A stretch of 64,000 nt of DNA, taken from CALFVT01 sp039989855 (GTDB lineage: Bacteria; Pseudomonadota; Alphaproteobacteria; Caulobacterales; Maricaulaceae). The position numbers and the translations under genes are program-made. Under the pieces are notes generated by a model, which was not told the DNA's origin, made no database searches, and worked only from the letters and a program-made list of their open reading frames with translations. This document shows, one piece after another, positions 33,367-42,276 of this stretch (positions are counted from its first letter, which is position 1; every line of letters starts with the position of its first letter). The stretch covers positions 1-64,000 of the forward strand of contig JBDXGZ010000017.1 in NCBI GenBank assembly GCA_039989855.1. Reading direction: 5' to 3'.

Positions 33367-34341
33367 TTACTTTGAGCAAGATGGACCTTTGATTTCTTGT
33401 CCCCAACTATCGTAACGCTTAGAGTTTTTACCGCCGTAGCACAGAAATTTTGATTCCGTGTGTTGCGCAGCAACCGGCTGAGCATAAGGAGCGTCTTGAA
33501 CATAAGGTGCTTCCTGAACAGCAGGAGTTTCCTGAGCGATTGTACGCTCCTGAATAATAGGCGCTTCTTGAACGATTGTACGCTGAATGATTGTACGGTG
33601 AATGACAGGCGCCTGTACGATTGTGCGTTGAATGACAGGGGGAGCCTGAACAACTCTATTTTGAACGGCAGGGCGCGCAGGCGGTTGAGAGACGATCCGT
33701 GTTGGAGTTGCTGAAGCAGGAGGAGCAACATATTGCTGAGCTGGGGCCGGGTAGGTTGGAACCTGCTGAATATATTGCCGTGATGGCCCTGGGTAATATT
33801 GTGTCACTGTTTGACCACTGTAAACAGCCTGTGGTCTCAAACCGATGGTTTGCCCACCAAATTGTCGCCCACCAAATTGTTGCCTACTAAATTGTTGTTG
33901 GTTTTGTCCTCGGTTAGCTAATGCGTAACCTGCTGCGCCTCCAAGGACCGCGCCAATAGCTGTCCCTTCTTGACGTTGACCGCGTCCCGCAATGTTAGAA
34001 CCAATCACGCCGCCAAGTGCCGCGCCAGCGCCTGTACCGATAAGGTTGCGGCCGTTAAAACCTGGGTTAAATTGACCCGCATAAGGGTTGCCGCCATATC
34101 GACTTTTTTGATTGCCGTAAGCTGCGCCGCCTAAACCGCCGACAAGAGCGCCAATGGCGGCACCTTCGGTTCGGTTTCCACGTGGTGCAATTTGACGGCC
34201 AATAACGGCGCCTAATCCAGCGCCAGCCCCACCCGCTAAAACTGTATTATTATCAAAGCCACCAAAAAGCTGGGCATTTGCTGTTGTTGACAGGGCTAAG
34301 GTTAAGGTCAAAGCGGCTACCGTTGTTTTAAAATATTTCAT
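33367..34341 (-). CDS. Double glycine-zipper protein with Gln/Pro repeats (2 of 3)
   Basis: A 324-residue exported protein: signal peptide ending ANA-Q, then two separate glycine-zipper modules (GAGAGLGAVIGRQ/AAIGALVGGLGGAAYG and GAGAALGGVIGSN/TAIGAVLGGAAGYALA), a Gln/Tyr/Pro-rich linker and a repetitive block of the type RTIVQ, VIQRTIVQ and QEAPIIQ (about 230-290). The end CYGGKNSKRYDSWG...GPSC has two cysteines. I start at ATG 34341, with GAGGAG upstream. The doubled zipper and repeats suggest an outer-membrane-associated structural protein; function unproven. Confidence 0.75.
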   Translation of the reverse strand: MKYFKTTVAALTLTLALSTTANAQLFGGFDNNTVLAGGAGAGLGAVIGRQIAPRGNRTEGAAIGALVGGLGGAAYGNQKSRYGGNPYAGQFNPGFNGRNLIGTGAGAALGGVIGSNIAGRGQRQEGTAIGAVLGGAAGYALANRGQNQQQFSRQQFGGRQFGGQTIGLRPQAVYSGQTVTQYYPGPSRQYIQQVPTYPAPAQQYVAPPASATPTRIVSQPPARPAVQNRVVQAPPVIQRTIVQAPVIHRTIIQRTIVQEAPIIQERTIAQETPAVQEAPYVQDAPYAQPVAAQHTESKFLCYGGKNSKRYDSWGQEIKGPSCSK

Positions 34342-34490
34342 ACCATTCTCCTCAATGGATAAATTCTTTACAAACTGTATCAGTTTGACCTGAACCACAG
34401 ATTTATCAGTGAATAATGCAACTTCTGCGCCATTTATAGGATTGAAGTCAGAAATGAGAGGATGTGAGGTGTCTTGGTTTTGTCTGACAA

Positions 34491-34520
34491 AGAAAAAGCC
34501 CGGCAAGAGCCGGGCTTTTA
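34491..34520 (-). terminator. Rho-independent terminator after glycine-zipper gene 3
   Basis: AAAAGCCCGGC, an AAGA loop and GCCGGGCTTTT form a perfect 11-bp stem; on the minus strand the stem is followed by a T-rich tract. It ends the transcript of the 34539-35246 gene and separates it from gene 2. Confidence 0.88.
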
Positions 34521-34538
34521 GGGAGGAATTTCTATTGA

Positions 34539-35246
34539 TTAATAACGTCTGCTTGTAATCTTGTTAGCTTCACGTTTCAGATCACGCTTTTCATCTTTTA
34601 GGTAACAGATTTTGTCATCTATTTCCTTCAAACGAAATCTGATCTGACGCGTATTACGAGCATTACGAAGCTTCTTCTTCAAAAGTCTTTCTTCATACTC
34701 AAGCTTTTCGATCTTGATATTGGCGGTTTTGATGTCGCGCTCAATCTCATAGAGACGTTGCTCGACCCGCCGACTATTGTTGCGGTAAGAAACAGTCTGC
34801 GTTCCAACACTCCGGTTATTAAAGCCACGGTTGTTAAAACCACGGTTGTTAACACCTGTCGTCACGATACGGTTGGTTGCAACACGTGTTGTACCAATAG
34901 TACGTGGTACGTTGCTGTTAAATCCAGTTTGGACGCGGCGAGCCTCAGTTGAACAGTTCCGACTACCATCAGCGATACCCGCTCCAGCGGCAGCGCCGAG
35001 TGCTGCACCAATAATAGACCCTTCAGTGCGAGCGCCATTACCTGAAACTTGCGATCCGAAGACACCACCAGCTACGGCGCCAATTAATCCACCAACGACC
35101 TGATTGTTTCGGTCAGCGGTTTTACACTCTGAATAAGAGTTTGAAGTTGTACGGAAATCCTGTGCAAAGGATGTGATTGGGGCTCCCAAAACTGCTGTCC
35201 CGAGAAGGGCCGCCGCAATTGTCCGTGTCTTGTTTAATTTAGCCAT
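34539..35246 (-). CDS. Glycine-zipper protein with coiled-coil tail (3 of 3)
   Basis: A 235-residue exported protein with a signal peptide ending SFA-Q, a glycine-zipper module (GGLIGAVAGGVFGSQVSG, then SIIGAALGAAAGAGIAD, about 50-95), an Asn/Arg/Gly linker with repeated NNRGF, and a C-terminal basic coiled coil (about 155-235: RRVEQRLYEIERDI, LEYEERLLKKKL, LKDEKRDLKREA). I start at ATG 35246. The coiled coil could drive oligomerisation. It has its own terminator, so the three zipper genes are separate units that arose by duplication of the N-terminal module. Confidence 0.75.
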   Translation of the reverse strand: MAKLNKTRTIAAALLGTAVLGAPITSFAQDFRTTSNSYSECKTADRNNQVVGGLIGAVAGGVFGSQVSGNGARTEGSIIGAALGAAAGAGIADGSRNCSTEARRVQTGFNSNVPRTIGTTRVATNRIVTTGVNNRGFNNRGFNNRSVGTQTVSYRNNSRRVEQRLYEIERDIKTANIKIEKLEYEERLLKKKLRNARNTRQIRFRLKEIDDKICYLKDEKRDLKREANKITSRRY

Positions 35247-35388
35247 GATTAGCTCCTTTTTTACAACACGCGCTGGAGGGATGTCCATCGCATGATTGTG
35301 TTATAGGGAATCATGTTTGAACCGACCCTGAGCGTGAAGTTCAGATTCAGTTCATGCTGTGTTTAGGGGCTGTTCATGTGAATTGCAG

Positions 35389-36486
35389 TTAGAGTTTCCC
35401 GCTTAAGAAGGCCGCAACCTCATCCATCGCGCGGGTAGCTTCAGGAAGCATCTTATCGAAAAATTGAAAGGTGTGCGGCACATGTGACCAGCTTTGCAAG
35501 GTCACGTCATTTCCTGCGCGCGTGGATTTCTCTGCGTAGCGCACACTATCATCAAAGAGCATTTCGTGGCGACTGACCTGCATGAGCAGCGGTGGGAGTT
35601 TATGTAGGCTCCCCATAATAGGAGAGACACTCGGGTGTGCGGGGGATAGGCCCAGTATTTTCCAACACACCCATAGCCGCGCACTGCGTGGGAGTTTCAG
35701 AAACGAGCTGGCGAATGATTGTAACATCAGGTCGGTTTTGTAATTCTCGCGTAGGCTTGGGCTTTGAAAGGTCGTGTCTACTGGCGCAGAGAAAACAAAG
35801 GCGGCGTTCGCGGTGCGGCGCTTGGTACTGCGAGCCCACGCAAGTAAGGCGAGGGTGAGGCTTGCCCCTGCGGAGTCGCCTCCAATGGCCAGACGTTGGG
35901 CTTTACGCGGCCCGTTAGGGCCAGTGTTTAAAATCCAGTCATAGGCGGCTTGCGCGTCTTCGGTAATGTCTTGGCGGCTATGTTCAGGCATGAGGCGGTA
36001 GTCAGGCGCAAAGACGGCCGCTTTTGTTCGCTTGGCGAGATTATAAGTGATGGCGCGGTGGCTGATAGCACTCCCAACCATGAAGGCCCCGCCGTGGAGG
36101 TAAAGAATACGCCGCCCGGGATCTGCCCCCGCCACTAATACCCATTCACCGGGAATAGAGCGCTCGTCTAGCCGAATGAGGTCAGGTCGATGTTCGCAGT
36201 CAAAATCACGACCTTGACTCATTTGATCAAATTTCGAGCGCCTCTTGGGTAAGTTCGTTTTGAACACCTCTTTGAACGCCCCTGATTTCAGCGAGCGTGT
36301 TGGGGCAGAGTTCATGAAATTCTTTAAGAGAAAATCATTCACCGCTTGCACGCCCTCGCTCTCAGGGTCGACGTTAAACGTCACATCATGCGGCACGTCA
36401 TATTTCGTCAGCTTTTCACCCGAGAGTTTGAACTTGGTGACAGCGGCTACGGCTGCAATGGGCACAAGGGGGAGGAGAGGGAGCAT
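35389..36486 (-). CDS. Alpha/beta hydrolase (HSL-type esterase)
   Basis: A 365-residue esterase of the hormone-sensitive-lipase family. The oxyanion motif HGGAF (YLHGGAFMVGS), the nucleophile GDSAGASL, the Asp in RHEMLFDDS and the His in VPHTFQFF form the expected triad. A hydrophobic N-terminus (LLPLVPIAAVAAV) may be a signal or membrane anchor. It lies 19 bp downstream of aroC on the same strand. The natural ester substrate is unknown. Confidence 0.88.
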   Translation of the reverse strand: MLPLLPLVPIAAVAAVTKFKLSGEKLTKYDVPHDVTFNVDPESEGVQAVNDFLLKNFMNSAPTRSLKSGAFKEVFKTNLPKRRSKFDQMSQGRDFDCEHRPDLIRLDERSIPGEWVLVAGADPGRRILYLHGGAFMVGSAISHRAITYNLAKRTKAAVFAPDYRLMPEHSRQDITEDAQAAYDWILNTGPNGPRKAQRLAIGGDSAGASLTLALLAWARSTKRRTANAAFVFSAPVDTTFQSPSLRENYKTDLMLQSFASSFLKLPRSARLWVCWKILGLSPAHPSVSPIMGSLHKLPPLLMQVSRHEMLFDDSVRYAEKSTRAGNDVTLQSWSHVPHTFQFFDKMLPEATRAMDEVAAFLSGKL

Positions 36487-36505
36487 AGAGCGGTTAGCCT
36501 ATTTG

Positions 36506-37576
36506 TTAGCCCATTTGCCCTCTGTGGCGCAACTTATGATCGGCGAGGACGCAGGCGAGCATGGCTTCGGCCACAGGGACGCCGCGAATGCCCACACAGG
36601 GGTCGTGGCGACCTTTGGTACGTACCATCAGCTCTTTACCGTCCGCATCAATAGAGCGTAGTTCTGTGAGGATAGAGGAGGTCGGTTTAATCGCGACCCG
36701 CACGATAATCTCGTCGCCGTTAGAGATGCCCCCGAGGATTCCGCCTGCGTGATTTTTAAGGAAGCGAGGTGCGTCGCCGTCCATGCGAATTTCATCAGCA
36801 TTCTCAACGCCCGTAAAGGCGGCTGCGTTAAAGCCTGTGCCGATCTCCACGCCTTTGGCTGCGTTAATTGACATCATGGCTGATCCAAGGTCGCTATCGA
36901 GTTTACCGTAGACAGGCGCACCCCATCCTGCGGGGACGCCTTTGGCGCGCACTTCGATAACCGCGCCGACGGAATTACCCGCCTTACGAATTTCGTCGAG
37001 ATAATCTTTCCAATTTTCAGCTGTCTTTGCATCAGGACACCAGAGCGGATTGTCTAAAGCCGCCGCCCAGTCCCGTTGCTCGGGGTCAAGCTTATGAGGG
37101 CCGATTTGCACAACGCCGCCAACGATCTCAATATTGCTGCCAAGTATTTTGCGAGCAATCGCACCTGCGGCCACACGGTTTGCGGTTTCGCGCGCGGATG
37201 ACCGTCCGCCGCCGCGGTAGTCGCGAATACCGTATTTCGCGTCATAGGTCATATCGGCATGACCAGGACGGTAGCGCCGCTTAATTTCTGAATAGTCTTT
37301 ACTGCGTTGATCGACATTCTCGATCATCAAGCTAATTGGCGTGCCAGTGGTCTGGCCTTCAAACACCCCTGAGAGGATTTTGACTTGGTCAAGCTCTTGG
37401 CGCTGGGTGACATATTTGCTTGTTCCCGGACGGCGCTTATCAAGGAAGGGCTGAATATCGGCCTCAGACAGTTCAATCAAAGGCGGACAGCCATCAACAA
37501 CGCAACCAATGGCTGGCCCGTGGCTCTCTCCCCATGTGGTGAAGCGAAATAAATGTCCGAATGAATTATGTGACAC
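36506..37576 (-). CDS. aroC: Chorismate synthase
   Basis: A 356-residue enzyme that makes chorismate from EPSP using reduced FMN, the last step of the shikimate pathway. Signatures: FTTWGESHGPAIGCVVDGCPP, RRPGTSKYVTQRQE, YRGGGRSSARETANRVAAGA and TKGRHDPCVGIRGVPVAEAM. The start is GTG at 37576 with GGGA upstream. A compound hairpin lies directly before its ribosome site. It precedes the esterase and follows an acyltransferase gene, all on the minus strand. Confidence 0.96.
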   Translation of the reverse strand: MSHNSFGHLFRFTTWGESHGPAIGCVVDGCPPLIELSEADIQPFLDKRRPGTSKYVTQRQELDQVKILSGVFEGQTTGTPISLMIENVDQRSKDYSEIKRRYRPGHADMTYDAKYGIRDYRGGGRSSARETANRVAAGAIARKILGSNIEIVGGVVQIGPHKLDPEQRDWAAALDNPLWCPDAKTAENWKDYLDEIRKAGNSVGAVIEVRAKGVPAGWGAPVYGKLDSDLGSAMMSINAAKGVEIGTGFNAAAFTGVENADEIRMDGDAPRFLKNHAGGILGGISNGDEIIVRVAIKPTSSILTELRSIDADGKELMVRTKGRHDPCVGIRGVPVAEAMLACVLADHKLRHRGQMG

Positions 37577-37583
37577 GATGGTT

Positions 37584-37624
37584 CCCTTTGTTACGCGCTC
37601 TCATACAGCGCGTATGCCAAAGGG
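37584..37624 (-). promoter_or_regulatory. Compound hairpin before aroC
   Basis: An inner perfect stem (ACGCGCT/AGCGCGT, 7-base loop) is enclosed by an outer stem (CCCTTTG/CAAAGGG) with a small internal loop. It begins seven bases before the aroC start and includes GGGA, so folding could mask the ribosome site. No T-run follows, so it is not a normal terminator. Confidence 0.4.
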
Positions 37625-37652
37625 GCTAGAGGAAATGTTTATGAATATAGAC

Positions 37653-38783
37653 CTAGGAGGTCACAATAGATGTTGGAGCTTTAACAATATGCGCGCCGTA
37701 TCTCTTGCGCAGCTCTATAATGGGCTGCTCAAACCCATGATAAGAAACATAGGTGTAGCTTAGTGTTATCGCCATGGCTGTGGCGGCGTATAAGACTGTA
37801 CCTTCAGTAAGCCCATAGTAATTATTGGCAAAATAAAGTGCAGGAATATGCCAGAGGTAAAGTCCGTAACTTATGCGTCCAATCCAACGTAAGATGGTTA
37901 AATCTAAAATACGGAAACAGAATTGTATTGGCTTGAAATAATATAGATTCAAAATGGCGATGAAGAGCGCCATGCCTTGAAAGCTATAACGAAAGGTTTC
38001 ACGGAAACCGTCGTCACGGATGATGAAGCAAGCGCCAAACGTGAGTGCCGCGAGTCCGAGTGGAGCCCATCCCGTCAGCCAGTGCCGCCATGCACCGTGA
38101 GGCTTGAAATGAAGCAAGAGCGATAAGAGACACCCATAAAGAATGGAATCGATACGCGTTTCTGTGGCAAAATAGTTATAGTTACGTGGGAAATTTGTTC
38201 CGTAATAATTAACGCAGCGCCACACGAGGGCTGCACCGCATAATAAGAGACAAAGACCTATGATCTTGTCAAAGCGATTTCTAAACATGACAATCAAGAG
38301 CGGGAAAAAAAGATAAAAATGTTCTTCAACGGCGAGGGACCATAAATGTCCCCACGGCCCTGTTTGAACCTCTCCAGCAAAACCCAAAGCGATATTGTTA
38401 TAATTCATCATATATATAAATGAGGAGATAAGGTCACGTATTTTGGGCGCGTCACCAAGCGCTGTCATGATTGCAGTCGTTATAACAATCATGAAAAGAA
38501 GAGCGGGAAAAAGTCTTAAAAAGCGGCGTGTGTAGAAGTTAAGGAGTTGTACCTGTCCTTTTTTTTCTTGCTCCGCGAGAAGCAACCGGGTGATCAGAAA
38601 ACCTGAAATAAAGAAAAATACGGTCACGCCAAAACCGCCGGGAATAATTGATACAAGTCCCATATGGGCGATAATAACAATCAAAACAGCTATGGCACGC
38701 ATGCCGTCTAGTCCCTGGATGTAACCATATTGCGCGCGCTCTGACAGCGTTGTGTCTAATGACGGTTGTAAAAAATTAACCAT
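37653..38783 (-). CDS. Acyltransferase 3 (OafA-like) membrane protein
   Basis: A 376-residue polytopic inner-membrane O-acyltransferase. It opens with the family motif YIQGLDGMRAIAVLIVIIAHMG (catalytic His in the first helix region), then GVTVFFFISGFLITRLL, WSLAVEEHFYLFFPL and YGLYLWHIP. About ten hydrophobic helices. Members acetylate surface polysaccharides or peptidoglycan; the target here is unknown. It is a single gene 76 bp before aroC. Confidence 0.92.
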   Translation of the reverse strand: MVNFLQPSLDTTLSERAQYGYIQGLDGMRAIAVLIVIIAHMGLVSIIPGGFGVTVFFFISGFLITRLLLAEQEKKGQVQLLNFYTRRFLRLFPALLFMIVITTAIMTALGDAPKIRDLISSFIYMMNYNNIALGFAGEVQTGPWGHLWSLAVEEHFYLFFPLLIVMFRNRFDKIIGLCLLLCGAALVWRCVNYYGTNFPRNYNYFATETRIDSILYGCLLSLLLHFKPHGAWRHWLTGWAPLGLAALTFGACFIIRDDGFRETFRYSFQGMALFIAILNLYYFKPIQFCFRILDLTILRWIGRISYGLYLWHIPALYFANNYYGLTEGTVLYAATAMAITLSYTYVSYHGFEQPIIELRKRYGAHIVKAPTSIVTS

Positions 38784-38864
38784 AATATTCGCCCTCTTGG
38801 CCTCAATGTGTCAAATTGGTCCAATTCAGGGTTAATATACAATTATTGTGCCACTTTATCCTTG

Positions 38865-38896
38865 TGAGCCTTGGAGACTTTGAGCCTTGTATACTT
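38865..38896. repeat. 16-bp tandem duplication upstream of acyltransferase
   Basis: Two adjacent 16-base units, TGAGCCTTGGAGACTT and TGAGCCTTGTATACTT, differ at two bases. They lie in the 181-bp gap between the acyltransferase start and the end of dinB. A slipped-strand duplication is the simplest origin. Confidence 0.6.
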
Positions 38897-38964
38897 GGAG
38901 AGTTGCCAAGTAATTGTAATTCATTGTGGCTATCGCCATTATTCACGGTTGATTAGATGTGGGG

Positions 38965-40308
38965 TTATTTATCATCATTAGGTTTTGGGAACTTCTCTGC
39001 ACGCGCGAGGTGACGCCTAAGTTCACGGCCTGTCATGACGGCAGTTTTGCCAAATTTTGCGCGAGCTTCGTCGCTGGCGCGTTCGGCTTGGCCGCGTTTT
39101 TCGGCCATAGGGTCGAGCAGGTCGCCGCCGGCGTCAAATGCATGGGGGCTGAGGCCGGAGAACCCTGCGCCGATAAGGCGAAACTTGCGGCCATTGGCTT
39201 CCGCCTCAAGTAGCGGCTCGAGCTGATGAAATAATTGATCCGCCAGCTGTACGGCTTGAGGCAGGGTGCGCCTGCGCGTTAGGCTTTCAAATTGCTTGGT
39301 TTTAAGTTTCAAGGTGACAACGCGCCCCGCCGTATCAAGGGCCTTGGCATGATCAGAGGCTTTGACGCAGACTTGCCACAAACGGTCTTTAAGTTGCTCG
39401 GCATCTGATATGTCTTCATCAAAGGTGATTTCCGCTGAGACAGATTTACGTTGGCTTTCAGGGGAAACGCGGCGAGGATCTTCCGCGCGTGCCAGACGCG
39501 CTAGATGCAGGCCCATGTCCCCGAATTGTTTAGCCATCTCGCTATCAGAGCGTTTACGTACATCAGCAATGGTCTGAATACCGACCTTGTTAAGCTTGCG
39601 CGCAAAGGCAGGGCCGACACCGTAAATAAACCCTACGGGCTTTGGAGCTAAAAATCCAAGAGCATCGGAGTGACCTAAAACCGCGAACCCGTTGGGCTTG
39701 TCGAGGTCAGAGGCGGTTTTGGCGAGAAACTTATTATAGGAAAGTCCAACGGAGACGGTTACGCCAACTTCGTCTAAAATTCGGTTTTGCAATTTTATCA
39801 GGCTTTGTGCGGGGCTAAGGCCGTGTAGACGTTTGGTCCCTGTTAGGTCGAGAAAGGCCTCATCAATGGAGAGAGGCTCTACAAGCGGCGTAAGGTCTCT
39901 CATCATATTTTTGATGCGCCGTCCTTCTTGGGCGTATTTACGCATATTGGGACGAATGACGGTTAACTCTGGGCAGGCTTTATGGGCTTTGAACATCGGC
40001 ATGGCGGAATGTACGCCGTAGAGGCGGGCTTTATAACAGGCCGCAGACACCACGCCGCGCGTGCCGCCCCCCACAACAACGGGCTTATGTTTCAGCTCTG
40101 GATTGTCACGTTTCTCGACGGAGCAATAAAAGGCGTCACAGTCGACATGGGCGATGGAGAGCTTTGAAAGGGTCGGGTGGGAAATATGTCGGTAACTATT
40201 ACAGTTGGGGCAAGGGTGTACCTGTGAGGCAGGCTGGATATAATCCGCGCAATCTCGGCAAAGCGTTTCAGACGTGGTGGGCTGATTTTCTTGGCCAGTT
40301 GAGGCCAT
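38965..40308 (-). CDS. dinB: DNA polymerase IV
   Basis: A 447-residue Y-family translesion polymerase. The palm motifs IAHVDCDAFYCSVE (metal-binding Asp pair) and LSIDEAFLDLTG are intact, with the little-finger domain in the C-terminal third. An N-terminal extension of about 45 residues has four cysteines (C17, C20, C33, C36; CX2C-X12-CX2C), a zinc-ribbon-like element seen in some alphaproteobacterial DinB. A perfect LexA box lies 20 bp before its start, so it is an SOS gene. Confidence 0.93.
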   Translation of the reverse strand: MASTGQENQPTTSETLCRDCADYIQPASQVHPCPNCNSYRHISHPTLSKLSIAHVDCDAFYCSVEKRDNPELKHKPVVVGGGTRGVVSAACYKARLYGVHSAMPMFKAHKACPELTVIRPNMRKYAQEGRRIKNMMRDLTPLVEPLSIDEAFLDLTGTKRLHGLSPAQSLIKLQNRILDEVGVTVSVGLSYNKFLAKTASDLDKPNGFAVLGHSDALGFLAPKPVGFIYGVGPAFARKLNKVGIQTIADVRKRSDSEMAKQFGDMGLHLARLARAEDPRRVSPESQRKSVSAEITFDEDISDAEQLKDRLWQVCVKASDHAKALDTAGRVVTLKLKTKQFESLTRRRTLPQAVQLADQLFHQLEPLLEAEANGRKFRLIGAGFSGLSPHAFDAGGDLLDPMAEKRGQAERASDEARAKFGKTAVMTGRELRRHLARAEKFPKPNDDK

Positions 40309-40327
40309 CTTTACAAATCCTTAGTGT

Positions 40328-40342
40328 GTTCATTTTATGTTC
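40328..40342. promoter_or_regulatory. LexA (SOS) box of dinB
   Basis: GTTC-ATTTTAT-GTTC matches the alphaproteobacterial LexA consensus GTTC-N7-GTTC exactly, 20 bp upstream of the dinB start codon. LexA bound here would repress dinB until DNA damage. Confidence 0.85.
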
Positions 40343-40453
40343 TTTTACTAATGTAATGCTAACATGAAGACAACGGTTACTTAACAATATTGTTGTAATT
40401 AGAGATACGGACAAAGTTGAATAAGACTTGACGTAAACAGGTGAATTGGGAAA

Positions 40454-40840
40454 ATGCTACAAAAAATGCCAAAGAAAATCCTAATCGTTGAAGACAATGA
40501 GCTTAATATGAAGCTCTTTTCTGATCTTCTTGATGCGCATGGATATGAGACTGCTCAAACTCGCGAAGGGTTAAAAGCGATATCTTTAGCACGAAAATTT
40601 AAGCCAGATTTGATTTTGATGGATATTCAATTACCAGAGGTTTCAGGCCTTGAGGTGACTAAGTGGATCAAAAATGATAATAATCTAGCGGAAATTCCAG
40701 TCATTGCAGTTACAGCATTTGCAATGAAGGGAGACGAGAAGCGTATTCGCGACGGTGGATGTGCTGCTTATATCTCCAAACCCATATCTGTTGCGTCCTT
40801 TTTATCTACTGTCCGAAAGTTTTTAGACGCAGCAGCATAG
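40454..40840 (+). CDS. divK: Cell-cycle response regulator DivK
   Basis: A 128-residue single receiver-domain protein. ILIVEDNELNMKLFSDLL opens it, the phospho-acceptor Asp is in LILMDIQLPE, and VTAFAMKGDEKRIRDGG with YISKPIS closes it; this is almost the Caulobacter DivK sequence. Phospho-DivK acts on the DivL-CckA pathway to lower CtrA activity and time cell division. I start at ATG 40454 (AGGTG upstream); ATG 40466 would also fit. It is 10 bp before pleD, and the pair forms an operon. Confidence 0.95.
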   Translation: MLQKMPKKILIVEDNELNMKLFSDLLDAHGYETAQTREGLKAISLARKFKPDLILMDIQLPEVSGLEVTKWIKNDNNLAEIPVIAVTAFAMKGDEKRIRDGGCAAYISKPISVASFLSTVRKFLDAAA

Positions 40841-40850
40841 GGGTGCCGGT

Positions 40851-42215
40851 ATGAGCGCTCGTATTTTAATTGTAGATGATCTAGTTCCCAATTTACGCTT
40901 ACTTGAAGTTAAGTTGGTTGCGGAATACTATGATGTGGTGTCGGCAACGAATGGCCTTGATGCTATAGACATAGCAAAAACTGAAAAGCTTGATCTGATT
41001 TTGCTCGATGCCATGATGCCAGATATGGACGGCTTTGAGGTGTGTCGGCGATTGAAATCTGATCCCAATTTAGCTCATATTCCTGTGATTATGCTAACGG
41101 CCTTAGAAGAGAGTCGAACACGTGTTCGTGGTCTTGAAGCGGGGGCTGATGACTTTATTACGAAACCGATTAACGATCTTATTCTTATGGCTCGCGTACG
41201 AGCACAGCTAAGATTAAAAATGATCACAGACCAGCTTTTAAGCCATACGGGTTATTCAATTGCGAATTCACAATCCGTACTGGAACAAATTGGGGCCCAA
41301 CAAGCGCGACTATTAATTGTTGAAGATAGTGAGCGACGCGCGGCAAAGCTCTCGGTTCCTTTCGAGGGGCGGCATATTATACGGACGGAAAGTGATCCTC
41401 GCGTTGCTATACAAGCGGCTAAGGCTGGAACGGATCTGGTTATTGTCAGTCTTGTCTCTAACGGGTTTGATGGACTACGAGTCTGCGCCTCTCTTCGTTT
41501 TGATGAGAAAACAAAGGATTTGCCCATATTAGCTTTGGGTGACCTTCAAGATGAGTCGCGACTCATCCGTGCTTATGATTTAGGCGTGAATGATTTGTTA
41601 CTCCGACCGATTGAGGCCGAGGAAATTCAAGCGCGAGTGAATAGCCAATTGCGCCGAAAATTCTTCACTGATTCTCTGCGTGAAAACTTTAATGAAAACC
41701 TTGAAATGGTCATCTCTGATCCTTTGACAGGTCTGGGCAATCGCCGATATTTTGATCGTCAAATAGCAACTCTATTTGAACTCTTAGAGAATGAAGGTGA
41801 AGCCTTCTCGATTATGGTATTCGATATTGACCACTTTAAACGGGTCAATGATATTTTGGGTCATGATATGGGGGATACGATTTTGAAGGAGGTCGCAGCG
41901 CGACTTGTCTCGAATATGCGAGCGATGGATATTGTCAGTCGTTACGGCGGTGAAGAATTCATTATTGCGATGCCAAAAACTAAGTGTCAAGATGCGCTTC
42001 ATGCGGCGGAACGTGTCCGTGGCTTAGTTGGCGGGACACCTGTCTATGTGGATGGTCAAGCGCATATTATTACGACAAGCGTTGGGGTGGCTGAAGTACA
42101 ACCGGGCGAGAAGCTACGTGACGTTTTCAAACGCGCCGATGCTGCACTTTACAAAGCCAAGCAAATGGGCCGTAACAAGGTCATGAGCGCTGAAGATTTA
42201 GGGCAGGCCGCTTAA
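40851..42215 (+). CDS. pleD: Diguanylate cyclase response regulator PleD
   Basis: A 454-residue protein with two receiver domains (first active, phospho-Asp in LILLDAMMPDMDG; second, about 155-275, lacking a clean Asp pocket) and a GGDEF domain (about 290-450). The active site is GGEEF in SRYGGEEFIIAMP, and an RxxD inhibitory site (RAMD) precedes it, so product inhibition by c-di-GMP is expected. PleD drives polar development and flagellar-to-stalk change in Caulobacter. In an operon with divK. Confidence 0.96.
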   Translation: MSARILIVDDLVPNLRLLEVKLVAEYYDVVSATNGLDAIDIAKTEKLDLILLDAMMPDMDGFEVCRRLKSDPNLAHIPVIMLTALEESRTRVRGLEAGADDFITKPINDLILMARVRAQLRLKMITDQLLSHTGYSIANSQSVLEQIGAQQARLLIVEDSERRAAKLSVPFEGRHIIRTESDPRVAIQAAKAGTDLVIVSLVSNGFDGLRVCASLRFDEKTKDLPILALGDLQDESRLIRAYDLGVNDLLLRPIEAEEIQARVNSQLRRKFFTDSLRENFNENLEMVISDPLTGLGNRRYFDRQIATLFELLENEGEAFSIMVFDIDHFKRVNDILGHDMGDTILKEVAARLVSNMRAMDIVSRYGGEEFIIAMPKTKCQDALHAAERVRGLVGGTPVYVDGQAHIITTSVGVAEVQPGEKLRDVFKRADAALYKAKQMGRNKVMSAEDLGQAA

Positions 42216-42224
42216 ATCCAGTCC

Positions 42225-42250
42225 AAAAAAAAGGCCACGATAACGCGGCC
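42225..42250 (-). terminator. Terminator of rpmG (shared end with pleD)
   Basis: On the minus strand GGCCGCG, loop TTAT and CGTGGCC form a stem with one G-T pair followed by eight T residues. It lies 26 bp past the rpmG stop and 9 bp past the convergent pleD stop. Confidence 0.8.
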
Positions 42251-42276
42251 ATTTGATTATCATATAACCAGTTGGG

